Shown here piece by piece: positions 1-12,903 of a stretch of DNA of 29,420 nt. The stretch lies in NCBI GenBank assembly GCA_943704425.1, contig CALSCP010001670.1, forward strand, positions 19,623 to 49,042, in the 5' to 3' direction. A program made the position numbers and the translations under genes. This DNA is from Ministeria vibrans ATCC 50519 (Eukaryota; Opisthokonta; Filasterea). A model generated the notes under the pieces. It searched no databases and had not been told where the DNA came from. It saw only the letters and a program-made list of their open reading frames with translations. Each line of letters opens with the position of its first letter. Position 1 is the first letter of the stretch.

Positions 1-33
<33 letters not shown>
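1..33. repeat. Poly-A homopolymer at the window edge
   Basis: A run of 33 A at the very start of the window. On the sense strand of the adjacent myosin gene it is a poly-T run. It may be the pyrimidine tract of a further intron or the edge of an assembly contig; the sequence cannot tell these apart. Confidence 0.9.
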
Positions 34-34
<1 letters not shown>

Positions 35-87
35 AATTTAATATGACCCTATAGAAGTGCTCGCTTCCTCTCTCTTTTTCCACTCAC

Positions 88-1464
88 CTGCGCTCTAATC
101 ATAAACCTCTCAATAATCGGGTACACGCGCACTCGCACAGCAGCGTACTTTTGACACTGAAAAGGGCAAAGGCGTCAAAGATGATATGGAGAGAAATACA
201 TACAGAGAGATAAAGGAGAGGAAAGCCCTTACTCGTAAGCGGTGATGGATCGTTTTGAGGAGCGCACTGGTCTCACTGAGGTCCTTTGGGGCATTGGTGA
301 CCCATCTGTGGTCAATGGGAGAATTGGAAGGAAGCTCACGAGCCATTCGTTGAAGAAACAAAACGACCTACGCACAAAGGATGAGAGAGAGGAGGGAGGG
401 AGAGAGGAGGGAGGGAGAGAGGAGGGAGGGAGAGAGGAGGGAGGGAGAGAGGAGAAAGGGAGAGAAGGGAGAGAGAGAGGAGGGAGAGAGAAACAAAGTG
501 ATAGAGAGAGAAACAAAGTGATAGAGAGAGAGAAACAAAGTGATAGAGAGAGAAAAAAAGTGATAGAGAGAGAGAAATTCAGAAAACAGTTTAAAATTAT
601 CACGAATAGAATATTATGTATGAGTGTGAAATGTGGGGACCTTGAGACGTCGCATAAAGGCAAGAATGACAGGCCCGCACCAACCGTTGAGCTGCTTGCG
701 GTACTTGCGACGCACAATGAACCCACGCACACGCGCTTGCACAATCACCACATCAATCTTCATCCGCTTGTACCGCTTGTGCAGCTGAAACAAATGATAA
801 AAAGAGAGAAGAGTGAATACTTCAGAAGTAGTCAACGTAATTCTTGGTACCAGATAGCCCTTGACACGCTTCGAAATGATGATTTGAGCTTTGCGCATGG
901 CCAGGAAGAGTTTCCGTCGTCGGTAGCCCCTCCAGCACGCCTGAATCTTCTCAATGAGATCGACAATTTTGTCACGGCGCAACTCTTCAAGATGGAACAC
1001 AGAGCGCGGGTGGCGCAGGAAGATCTTGGTGCCACCAAAGCAGTAGGCAGACTCGCCCGTTTCGGGATCTTTCATGGGAAGAAGCGACGTGACAATGGAG
1101 ATGGTGCCATCGAGGGTACTCGGTGCAGTTTGCCACTTGGGGAAGTACGTCGAGAGCATACAGTACCTGTGTGTGTGTGAAGAAAAAACGGGTGTGAGAC
1201 CGAGGATACATATTCGAGATGTACCGTGTGAAGAAGTAGTCGTAGGTTTGACGATACGCGTAGCCACTGCGACGCACGATCACATTCTCCAACAGACTAA
1301 AAGAGGAGTCGTTGAGTTGCAGACATTAACAAAACTGTGTGTGTGTGAGTGTGTCACTGTGTACCCCAAGTAACGGATCTGATTGAGAACGAGGTCTTTA
1401 TCAAAGTGCTTGGATGACTTAGACTCGTTGGGTTTGATACAGCGAATGTAATGCGGTTGCTAGA

Positions 1465-1498
<34 letters not shown>

Positions 1499-2705
1499 GT
1501 GAGAAAAAAGACAAGCACATCAAATGTATCGTTACCTTGCTCATGAGATTGCTCACAAGTGCAGTCATACTCTGTTTGAACTGGTACGCTATACAAAGAA
1601 ACAAGTCAGTTGGTCATAAAGCAAAGGAAATCTTCTCAAACCGGCAGTTGGGGGTCGCTTGAGCTTCTCTGAGTCGTTGGCACCGTCAGGGAAAAGGAGA
1701 CGGACGAGCGGGTGGCCGCTGTTGTACATGGCTGAGCGAACATTAAAGAAGAGAGTGTCGCGATTGGTCTCCAAGAAGTTGGACACTGTATAGTCCACCT
1801 ACACACAAGAGAACATTCAAGAAAGAGAAATAAAAATAAGATGGTAGTTCTCTCGCAATGTGCGCACCTCTCCTGCGTAGTGTTTGATTCTAAAAGCCTC
1901 GCGCGACAATGACTGGTCGTGAGTGCGCTCCCACGTTTCAAAATTCTGGTGCACCACTCGTTCATTCAGCGACGCCAAAAAGGTCTACAATCACATATTG
2001 TATGCAATTGAATGAGTGTGAGTGCACACACTACAATGAGTTGTCATACCAAGTCGGACGTCTGACCGGGACGCAAACACTCCTCATCGAGAATGGCAAG
2101 AATGCCAGTGCGGGGTCGCTCAAGCAGCTCACAGATGTACACGTTGTTGATGTAGTCCACTTGGGTCCACTCGACGCCTTGTCTACACACACGCACACAC
2201 AGAGATAAAAAGAAAATAATATGTAATTATTATAGGTATTATGTTTAACACAACATGTCTTCGAACTGGTTTTCTCAGTCCGTTAGTATCATCTCTCTTC
2301 TCTCGCTTACCGAATGTAATCGTCTTGCTCTGCCTTGATTGTGAGCTCAATGAAGAGCTGCTGGAGTTTCTCATTGCAGTAATTGATAATAAATTGCTCA
2401 AATCCATTCAACTAGAAAAAAAATACATGATATTAATGAGAACCCACTGGTAAATATTTTACTTGTTCAGATATCGTGTGTGCGAACCTCAAAAATCTCA
2501 AAGCCGTAAATGTCAAGAACGCCAATGACACAGAGATCCGTCTCTAGTTCGTGTCTCTGAGTCTCGTCGCGCGTGATTTTGATTTTGTCATTGATGCGAC
2601 GCACAATCCACGAGAACATGCGCTCGTAGATGGCCTTGGCGAGCGCACACCGCGCAAAATTGGACTAAGATACAGGTAAATGAGGCCGAGTTAGTAATGA
2701 CATGG

Positions 2706-2782
<77 letters not shown>

Positions 2783-5001
2783 GGAGAAAAATGACAAATG
2801 ATAGAGAGAGGAGGGAGAAAGAAACAAAGTGATAGAGACAGAGAGAAACAAAAAGACAACCCCAATCATGGGTGTGTGTTTGACAAGAGGGCGACAGAGC
2901 AATTTATTGTTTAGTGCACTAAAATGCTTCGTGCTGTACCTTTGCTGCGTCGAGTGGCGCCGAGACAGTCTCACCAAACGTCTGAATGGTATTGGTCGTC
3001 AATGCCTTCTCCAGTGCATCCACTGTCATCTTCAGCAGCTTTGCAGCAGATTGAAGAGCTACAAAACACACACACAGACACACACACCATAAAAACCAAT
3101 AAACAAGCGTACTGACACATTATTATGTTCTATTCGTTACGTTGTGCGTTGCTCACGGCCGTGGTGTCGTTGTCCTCGTCAAAGCGAAATTCAATGTTTC
3201 CAATGTGCAAAATCGCACCCAACAGTGAGAAGATGATGCTCATTTCGCCGCCGTTGAATCCAATCACATCCAAACCAGCCTAACAAGCCAATCACACACA
3301 CAATCTCAGAAGATGAACTCTTGGAAATAATGATGCTTTTGGTTTTTTTTTTAACCTTTGTTTCTTCCCATTTCTCCTTGTCATTGATTGTGCGGACTGT
3401 TGTACAGTTTCCAAGAAAGCGAAACTGCCGAGGATCGCGTGTCAACTCACAAAACGCTAAAAAAACACAGGAAAATAGTCCGCTTTTGTCTCTCTCCCTC
3501 TTCTTCAGGTGTCAACCTACCGATTGCTCCGTCTGATGTGCCTGCAAGCAGTTCATAGAAAATGTGGAAATTGCGCTCTCCTTCCATGCGCTTCACAACG
3601 CGTGACTGAATATATTGATAAACGGCAGCAAAAAGAACACATATACACGCAATAAATAAGAAACATTCGCACATAAAATGAGTGTCACCTTCTCGAGCAA
3701 ATCTACAAAAGAAATCGTTAGACCAAGATTTCTCTCTTGCATTTTTCTCTCGTTTCTTTACAGTTGGTGATGAGGCCGCCAATGGGATTTCCTCGAAAGT
3801 CAAATTCCATGTCCATGTACTTGCCAAAGCGCGAGGAGTTGTCGTTGCGCAGCGTTTTGGCATTGCCGAACGACTCGAGCACCGGATTCGACTTGAGCAG
3901 CTGCTCCTTGACACGATTCACTTCCTTGGTGTTGCCGGCCACAAGAGCAATGTACTCCATAATGCGCTTGCTCGCCTCTGAGACACACACACACACACAA
4001 AAGCGCCAAATACAATAGTAGTACGTTAGTTTAGTGCACCCCATGTCACTCACACAGTCACACATGCAAACACCTTCTTCTGTCCTTACCGGTCTTTCCC
4101 GAGCCGCTCTCACCGCAGATTATAATACACTGGTTGCGGTGATGTTCAAGCATGTCACGATGCGTCTCATCGGCGATCGCATACCTACAAAACAAACACA
4201 CACACACACAAAAACGAGAAGTGAGTGAGTGACTTAAGATTTTTTTTTTTTTTTGGCTGCGTTCACTTAAAGTCGATTGGTTTGACACTATCCAGCAACA
4301 ACCACACACGCAGACACATCGGATCGTACAGGATCTCAACCACACCCCCCCATCGCGTGTAGATCAACCGCCAAACAGCGACAGAAGACCGTTTAAACTC
4401 GACCGACAAAAGAGCACTCACAGTTTTTTTTTTTTTCAAAACGGTTTTAGCGACTGGACACACAAACAAGAGCCAAAGCGCCACTTGGTGGGTGCTTCAA
4501 TGATCTTATCATATCCACAGACACATAGGACTAGGCCGGAAGGGCATTAGAAGGCGCTAAGAGGCGACGAGGCGAATTCGAAAAAAAAAGCGAAGAATAG
4601 GACAGTAAACGTCAAAAAAAGAAAAAAAAGAGAGCTGCAGAACAAAAGGGAGTCGAGCGACAGGGCCAGTAGAAGAGGAGAGGAAGGGAGGGTGCAGTGG
4701 AGCGGTCTTACACGTGAGGAGGCATCTCGTAAAAGTTTTTCCCCCGATATGTTTTTGAGACAGTCTCAGCGAAGATGGGCAGTGTCTTGTAGGGGTTGAC
4801 GGAGACGAGCACGTCGCCGATGAAGGTGTACATGTCGTCGTCCTCCCAGCGCGCCCCGAGCGTCGTGGCAATGGCGGATTCGGTGATGTCGCTGAGAAGG
4901 ACCAGATCGGCAACAGTGCCGCTGCCGCCATGCATTCTCTTGTCGTGGTTCACCAGCATGAAGCTGTCCCTTCTACCGGAGCTTCGTAGCTGCGACGACA
5001 T
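88..5001 (-). CDS. Class I myosin heavy chain (20 exons, C-terminus outside the window)
   Basis: Actin-based motor of the single-headed, membrane-binding myosin I type. Exons on the minus strand: 5001-4712, 4184-4090, 3977-3762, 3702-3689, 3605-3521, 3456-3356, 3279-3141, 3058-2940, 2664-2488, 2411-2311, 2182-2050, 1984-1868, 1798-1642, 1588-1536, 1459-1365, 1296-1225, 1166-851, 784-641, 367-233, 156-88. All junctions are GT-AG and in phase, giving 876 residues so far. Motor landmarks: P-loop GESGSGKT at residues 121-128 (the usual GESGAGKT has Ala), switch [10 protein letters not shown], switch [11 protein letters not shown], and HYIRCIKPN near the end of the motor. Two or three IQ-like segments follow (about 725-790, e.g. 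[11 protein letters not shown] and [15 protein letters not shown]), then the start of a basic tail ([21 protein letters not shown]) like the TH1 lead-in of class I myosins. The rest of the tail and the stop codon are not in the window. Confidence 0.93.
385..572. repeat. Two tandem minisatellites in myosin intron 18
   Basis: About five copies of a 15-bp unit gagagaggagggagg (385-459) are followed by four near-exact copies of the 20-bp unit aaacaaagtgatagagagag (491-510, 511-530, 533-552, 553-572, the last with one change). Both lie inside the intron between myosin exons 784-641 and 367-233. On the sense strand they are pyrimidine-rich. The 20-bp unit recurs in introns of two other genes in this window. 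Confidence 0.9.
1466..1497. repeat. Poly-A (sense poly-T) run beside a myosin 3' splice site
   Basis: A run of 32 A on the plus strand is T32 on the myosin sense strand. It ends a few bases before the CTAG acceptor of the exon at 1459-1365, so it serves as that intron's polypyrimidine tract. Its length may vary between reads or strains. Confidence 0.85.
2705..2855. repeat. (GAAA)n/(GA)n array plus 20-bp intronic motif, myosin intron 8
   Basis: GAAA repeats grade into a (GA)n tract ending near 2778. A degenerate copy of the dispersed motif lies at about 2793-2810 and a near-perfect copy (aaacaaagtgatagagacag) at 2822-2841. The whole array sits in the intron between myosin exons 3058-2940 and 2664-2488 and reads as (TC)n in the transcript. 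Confidence 0.9.
4185..4711 (-). other. Myosin intron 1 (527 bp), no further gene seen
   Basis: The longest myosin intron. It starts GTAAGA after residue 96 and ends GTAG before the exon encoding YAIADETH. It contains two poly-T runs (4240-4254 and 4424-4436, plus strand), A-rich stretches near 4580-4630 and an (AC)n tract at about 4196-4210 close to the acceptor. The flanking exons join in phase at a conserved motor position, so no coding sequence is missing here. Confidence 0.8.
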
Positions 5002-5186
5002 ACTGTTTAAAAAATGTAGTCAAAACTCAAAAGTCAAAATTATTAAATTAGTAGCAAATGAAATAAATCAACAATAAGACAGTACAATGAATGAAATGTG
5101 TCCTGTTACTCATGTAGCCTCGCAAGCTGTAGAACTTACTTACTAGTTTCTACTACTGAGTATAGAAGTAATAGATTCGGATTTAT
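5002..5186. promoter_or_regulatory. Spacer between the RAP gene end and the myosin start
   Basis: 185 bp, AT-rich, separating the stop of the upstream minus-strand RAP gene from the myosin ATG. It must hold the 3' end of one and the promoter or 5' UTR of the other. No TATA-like element can be singled out with confidence. Confidence 0.4.
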
Positions 5187-5187
5187 T
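5182..5187 (-). terminator. AATAAA polyadenylation signal overlapping the RAP gene stop codon
   Basis: On the minus strand the stop TAA (5189-5187) runs directly into ATAAA, so the hexamer AATAAA uses the last base of the stop codon. This implies a 3' UTR of only a few tens of bases if the signal is used. Confidence 0.55.
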
Positions 5188-8100
5188 TACATTTTGGACG
5201 TCGCTGCGACTTGTACATCCTCAAAGTGAGCCTTGTCGATCTGCTTGACGTGGACGTCGTGGAGTGTCCAGCCCACAAGGTTGCACAGGCGGCGCTTGAG
5301 CACGGTGCGTCCGAGTGGGTGCTGCGGAAGATCGGCCCGGAAGTGCCGGGGCCCGTCCACTTCGTAGGCAACGCGGTTGGCCACGTCGGCGCCGTCGAGG
5401 AGGATGGCGGCGTCGGGCAAGAAGTATTCGGACACGACCGTGTCAGGCAGTGAGCTCAAGTGACGTTTCTGTGCAATGGACGAGTCCTTGTTCGTCAAGC
5501 GGCGCGCCACTTTCTCGGCGAGGTGCATGTTCACGTTGAGCTGGGCGGCAAGGTCGTCGTGGCCCCAGTGGCGCAGATGTACCTTCATGTACTGCTGAAG
5601 ATTCGGCTCGACAAACCTGGGCGCAACGAGACAGAGCGATTCCCAGAAACGACGTTCGCGAAACTGAAGAGTGAGAGCGGCAAATGTAATGCGCGAGACG
5701 AACAGGTGGTCGGGAGGAATGTGAAACGAAGAGGGTTGAGCCGCCAACTGCTGGATGCGCTTGCGGCAGACTTTCCAAAAGAGGGGAGGCAGACGCGCAA
5801 CGTCAAGTTGAAGAGAGGCGTACGCATGAAGGATGCGGGCGACGGCGGCTCCATACACCTGGAGGTGGGGGATTTTCGGGAGGGTGCGCATGGCAAGCTC
5901 AAGGTGGTTCTGGATGGCGGGGGGCATGCGTTGTGCGCCGACCTGGGCGGCGAAGGTGTACGCAATGTCGGTCCAGGTGAGGGCGGCCACGGGGAGGCAG
6001 AGGAGGGTAGAGTGAAGGGCGGAGACGATGGAGAATGATTGGGAGGAGTTGACAAAGAGCGACTGGCGTGCAAGGAGGATGAGGGTGCGGAGGTCTTGTA
6101 GGGTGGGACTCAAATGAGAGTGGCGGCGGTAGGCAGTGAAGCTGCTGAAGACAGAAAAAATGACGGTGCTTGCGTCCATAGTGTTTGGAATGTGACAGAT
6201 GGAGGAGGCAATGTCATGGTGGGAACGATGCGGGAGGGAGGCGAGTAGGGTGTTGTTGGAGACGGTTTGAATAATGCGTTTTGCAAGTGGTATTGTGTTT
6301 GTGCTTGTGTTTGTGGTGGTGGTGTCGTTGTTGTTGTTGGTAGTGATGGTGGTGGTGGTGGTGGTGGTGGCGTCGGAATTTGGGAGGAGGCGCAGGGAAA
6401 AGAGAAGATCCCTGATGATTGCACTGTCGAGCGAGTGGGTTGCTTTGGGAGGGGTAAAACGGAAGTGATCCGTCATGTTTGGGCTGCTCTGTGGGCTCTG
6501 TTGGAGATGGCGAATTTGGAGGGCAGCGAATTGAAGAAGGGACTCTGCGGCGTGCGCAATGATGCGTTGGGCGCAAAGGAGATCTGCGTCAGTGCTAGTA
6601 CCTCCACCGCTACTACTGCTACCGTTGTTGCTGCTCATGCCGCTACGATTACCCCTACTACTAATGATGTAGCAGCAGTAGGCCTTGAGAATGGAGTGGG
6701 ACATGGAGACGGATTGATAGTATGTGTGATCGCCCGTGTGGAGGAGCGGCATGATGTGGCGCATGAGACTATCCGCTGTGGGTGCGAGCAACTTGTGGCG
6801 CGCATGACCGTACGCGAAGGTGAGGTTCTCGACGGTCGGCGAGGAAAAAGCGGCAAGAGGCTCGCGGGTAAGCAGAGCGGCAATACGTCGCATAATGTCG
6901 ACTTTGAGTAAGACGTTTTCGCGGGATTCGTGACGACGTTTAAAGACACGCGCAATCTGCGAGCCCAGAAAGGTGTTATGGCCGACGTGCTCCTCGACTG
7001 AGTCGGCAAGGCTTTCGGCGTAGCGCGCAAAGAACTCGTCGGCGATGATCGGGTCGTTGCGGTCGAGGACGGCGAGTGCTGTTGACGCGGCGTAGATGGC
7101 ACTGGGGCGCTCGAAGAGTTCGTCGGGTGCAGTGCGCACCATGACACGAAAGTACGCTTGGTTCTTGGGCGTTTCAAGCTTTGCAATAGTGGTAAGAAGA
7201 CGTGTGATACGGCGGTAGTGCCAAGCGGTCCATGAGGCGTGCTTGTGGGCGATGTGCGCCAGGTTGGGGATGAGAGAGTCGCGGAAGAGACGCGACGTGG
7301 TGTGCGGCTCGATGGATTCCCACACGGTGCTTGGCAAGAGTGGAGCGTCCACCAAGTAGTCGAGCAGACCGGGGAGCACTCTGGTGGACGCGTCGCGTGT
7401 CCACGCGAGCTGCGAGAGTCGCACCATCGTCTTGTCGTGCAGTTGTGAAAAGTGCCTGGGGTCAAAACGGTACTGAGCGCGTCTCCAGAGCGACTGGGTG
7501 AACGAGACGTGCGTGGTGTGGAAGACAAAGAGGATGTCAATGAGGTGGTACAGCTCCATGGTGTTATAGAGGTGGTTTGCCGCGATGGCTTCGCCCAGCG
7601 TGGTGAAGACGTTCTCGCGCAGGTGCTTTGGACACGAGTAGAAGGACAGAGCCAGGTTGTAGATGTCGGCGCCGCTCAGCGAGGCTGCAACTGACGGCGT
7701 GATCATGGTGCTGAGACGGCCCATGGCGGCCAGACCGACCTTGGCGGGTGTGAATCCCGTTGCTGAGTGTGCGATCTCGATTATCTCACTGGTGGTCAGT
7801 TCAATGGGAACGAGCGGATTGACGGGCGGGATGCTGACGATCATGCCGCTGGATGGATCAGCCACGCCCGGCTGCACCGTTGGCTTGGGATAGACGGGGT
7901 TTGCAAGCCAGCGAGCCAGGTGGTTTCGATTCGGCGAGAAATTGCCAAAGTAAAGGTGTTTGACGCGTGGAAAGCGCTCGTACAACATACTGCGGACGTC
8001 AGGGGGGAATTCAAGCAGGCCGTGGGTGTCGCCGGGCTTATAGTGTGTGTCCATGGTGCGGATCATGGAGAGAGTGAGCAGGGCGCCGACAGGGCCGAGC

Positions 8101-8354
8101 GGCAGACGGTGGTACAGGAGGACGGACGCCGCCTGGCGATGCAGCGTCCTGTCGAGGCCAAAGCAGGCGGGCAGGGGCGTGTGCACGAGGATGTGGCTGG
8201 CAGTGGTCGCTACAGCGAGGCGATCGGCAGGAGACAGATTGGGCGCGACGACTTTCCCAAGGACTAACGTGAGACTGTGTCGACCTCTCTCTCCCGCCTG
8301 CGGCCGCAAGCCTCTCAAGCCCCTCGCAAAGTGCCGCGATCGGGCAAGGAGCAT
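5187..8354 (-). CDS. RAP-domain protein, probably mitochondrial RNA-binding
   Basis: A 1055-residue protein from a single uninterrupted exon, unlike every neighbour. The reading frame continues upstream to a GTG at 8363, but the first ATG is at 8354. The N-terminus (MLLARSRHFARGLRGLR) is Arg-rich and free of acidic residues, as in a mitochondrial targeting peptide. The C-terminal 80 residues fit a RAP domain: a hydrophobic strand, then AYEVDGPRHF, LGRTVLKRRLCNLVGW and a final basic helix. RAP proteins (the FASTK family in animals, octotricopeptide-type proteins in algae and apicomplexans) bind organellar RNA and act in its processing or translation. The long middle is probably helical repeats, interrupted by Ser/Gly/Asn-rich (near 6590-6670) and Thr/Asn-rich (near 6265-6380) low-complexity inserts. 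Target RNA unknown. Confidence 0.87.
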   Translation of the reverse strand: MLLARSRHFARGLRGLRPQAGERGRHSLTLVLGKVVAPNLSPADRLAVATTASHILVHTPLPACFGLDRTLHRQAASVLLYHRLPLGPVGALLTLSMIRTMDTHYKPGDTHGLLEFPPDVRSMLYERFPRVKHLYFGNFSPNRNHLARWLANPVYPKPTVQPGVADPSSGMIVSIPPVNPLVPIELTTSEIIEIAHSATGFTPAKVGLAAMGRLSTMITPSVAASLSGADIYNLALSFYSCPKHLRENVFTTLGEAIAANHLYNTMELYHLIDILFVFHTTHVSFTQSLWRRAQYRFDPRHFSQLHDKTMVRLSQLAWTRDASTRVLPGLLDYLVDAPLLPSTVWESIEPHTTSRLFRDSLIPNLAHIAHKHASWTAWHYRRITRLLTTIAKLETPKNQAYFRVMVRTAPDELFERPSAIYAASTALAVLDRNDPIIADEFFARYAESLADSVEEHVGHNTFLGSQIARVFKRRHESRENVLLKVDIMRRIAALLTREPLAAFSSPTVENLTFAYGHARHKLLAPTADSLMRHIMPLLHTGDHTYYQSVSMSHSILKAYCCYIISSRGNRSGMSSNNGSSSSGGGTSTDADLLCAQRIIAHAAESLLQFAALQIRHLQQSPQSSPNMTDHFRFTPPKATHSLDSAIIRDLLFSLRLLPNSDATTTTTTTITTNNNNDTTTTNTSTNTIPLAKRIIQTVSNNTLLASLPHRSHHDIASSICHIPNTMDASTVIFSVFSSFTAYRRHSHLSPTLQDLRTLILLARQSLFVNSSQSFSIVSALHSTLLCLPVAALTWTDIAYTFAAQVGAQRMPPAIQNHLELAMRTLPKIPHLQVYGAAVARILHAYASLQLDVARLPPLFWKVCRKRIQQLAAQPSSFHIPPDHLFVSRITFAALTLQFRERRFWESLCLVAPRFVEPNLQQYMKVHLRHWGHDDLAAQLNVNMHLAEKVARRLTNKDSSIAQKRHLSSLPDTVVSEYFLPDAAILLDGADVANRVAYEVDGPRHFRADLPQHPLGRTVLKRRLCNLVGWTLHDVHVKQIDKAHFEDVQVAATSKM
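6296..6375. repeat. Coding trinucleotide repeat, Thr/Asn-rich insert of the RAP protein
   Basis: GGT/GTT-type triplets on the plus strand encode runs of Thr and Asn on the sense strand. The tract keeps the frame open and is probably a disordered loop between helical repeats. Length polymorphism is likely. Confidence 0.75.
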
Positions 8355-8453
8355 ATTTGGCACGACTGAGATAGAAGCTGATGAAAAGGTTTGAAGCTGA
8401 TCACCAAAAAATTGAAATAATTATTCAAATAAAGATTTGTTTGCTTTGTGTTT

Positions 8454-12067
<3,614 letters not shown>

Positions 12068-12352
12068 GGACCGATGCACAGTGAAGTGACAAGGACGCAA
12101 TGTCAACAGTCCAAATGAAAATGACTACTTGTTAGTTGTTTAATGTTTTATTCAGTGAAGTGAGTCAATTCTTGCGAGAGAGTGAGAGTGATATCGTTTC
12201 ATATATTGAACGAATGATCGCATTTGTGATGAATCTAACTCTCACTCAATCACTTTATTCACTTCCCTTCCCCCCCCCCACTCAAGCAACGCATCTGCTG
12301 TACAGCAACAGACACTCCTGTGAGGCTTGAATCGTGCTGCTGTGCCTGTCTA
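12068..12352. promoter_or_regulatory. Head-to-head intergenic region of VPS52 and TFB5
   Basis: 285 bp between two divergent start codons, so it should carry both promoters and 5' UTRs. It includes a C-run (12271-12280) and AT-rich stretches. No recognisable core element stands out. Confidence 0.45.
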
Positions 12353-12739
12353 ATGAACGCTGTGCCTTCGCTCGTTGTCGATTGGTTCGTTTCCGCTCGT
12401 TTTCCCTTCTCCCAATGACTTACCGCCCTTCTCTGCCCGTAGCGAGCCTGCCCTGAAGCAATTCTTGTTGCACCTTGATGCATCGCTGGAGGTAGAAGCC
12501 AAACAAAGTCACAAACGTTCACTGAAACTGAAATGTACTATTCATAATAATTATAATTATAATTATGATCATTTCAGGCTGGAAAGAAGTTTATCATTCT
12601 TGAGCTGGACGAGCGCCGTGTTTTGATCGAGCCGAGCATGAAGGACTATGTGCAGGCTGAATTTGACAAAATGCTCCAGAGGACGGGAGGTCTGTCGGAG
12701 AAGGACATTAAGAAGATGCGAGAGACAAACGAAATATGA
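12353..12739 (+). CDS. TFB5: TFIIH core subunit TFB5 (GTF2H5/TTDA)
   Basis: Smallest TFIIH subunit; it stabilises the complex and stimulates the XPB helicase in transcription initiation and nucleotide excision repair. Three exons, 12353-12384, 12443-12491 and 12578-12739, joined in phases 2 and 0, encode 80 residues; family members have about 70. Family blocks visible: VDCEPALKQFLLHLDAS near the start, then GKKFIILELDERRVLIEP, then the helix VQAEFDKMLQR. The tail (SEKDIKKMRETNEI) is slightly longer than usual. The first codon split (TG|C) rebuilds the Cys that precedes the acidic-Pro-Ala turn in other TFB5 proteins, which supports the start and first intron. It diverges from VPS52 and converges on the tryptophan synthase gene. 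Confidence 0.93.
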
Positions 12740-12835
12740 GACTGTCTGTCCTGTCTGTCGTATTATTATATTAGATGGCGATTGCACTTGTGAGCTTTTC
12801 TCTATTGTCGTTGTAGATCTGGTGACTGTATTATG

Positions 12836-12841
12836 AATAAA
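12836..12841 (+). terminator. AATAAA polyadenylation signal of TFB5
   Basis: The hexamer lies 97 bp after the TFB5 stop and 62 bp before the end of the convergent tryptophan synthase coding region. Confidence 0.45.
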
Positions 12842-12903
12842 TGGGTTGTATTCTTCTAATTATATTATTATTATTATTATTCGTATTGTGTGTACTGTGT
12901 ACT

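Noticed and set aside
491-572. CRISPR-like array
   Set aside because: The repeats are tandem with no unique spacers and lie in a eukaryotic intron.
229-744. Minus-strand ORF rich in Leu/Ser (SLSLSL) that looks like a membrane protein
   Set aside because: It is translation of the intronic GA and 20-bp repeats. The same artefact appears over the arrays at 2588-2977, 8971-9522 and 14263-14808, and as Arg/Glu runs on the plus strand (9242-9553, 14317-14967).
5460-6038. Long plus-strand ORFs inside the RAP gene (also near 6267-6911 and 7767-8267)
   Set aside because: Antisense shadows of a GC-rich intronless gene; no recognisable domain, while the minus-strand frame is open for 1055 codons and ends in a RAP domain.
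8355-8363. GTG at 8363 as the RAP protein start
   Set aside because: Eukaryotic initiation at GTG is unlikely; the ATG three codons later keeps the full targeting-like N-terminus. The same reasoning moves the glycosyltransferase start from GTG at 18648 to ATG at 18636.
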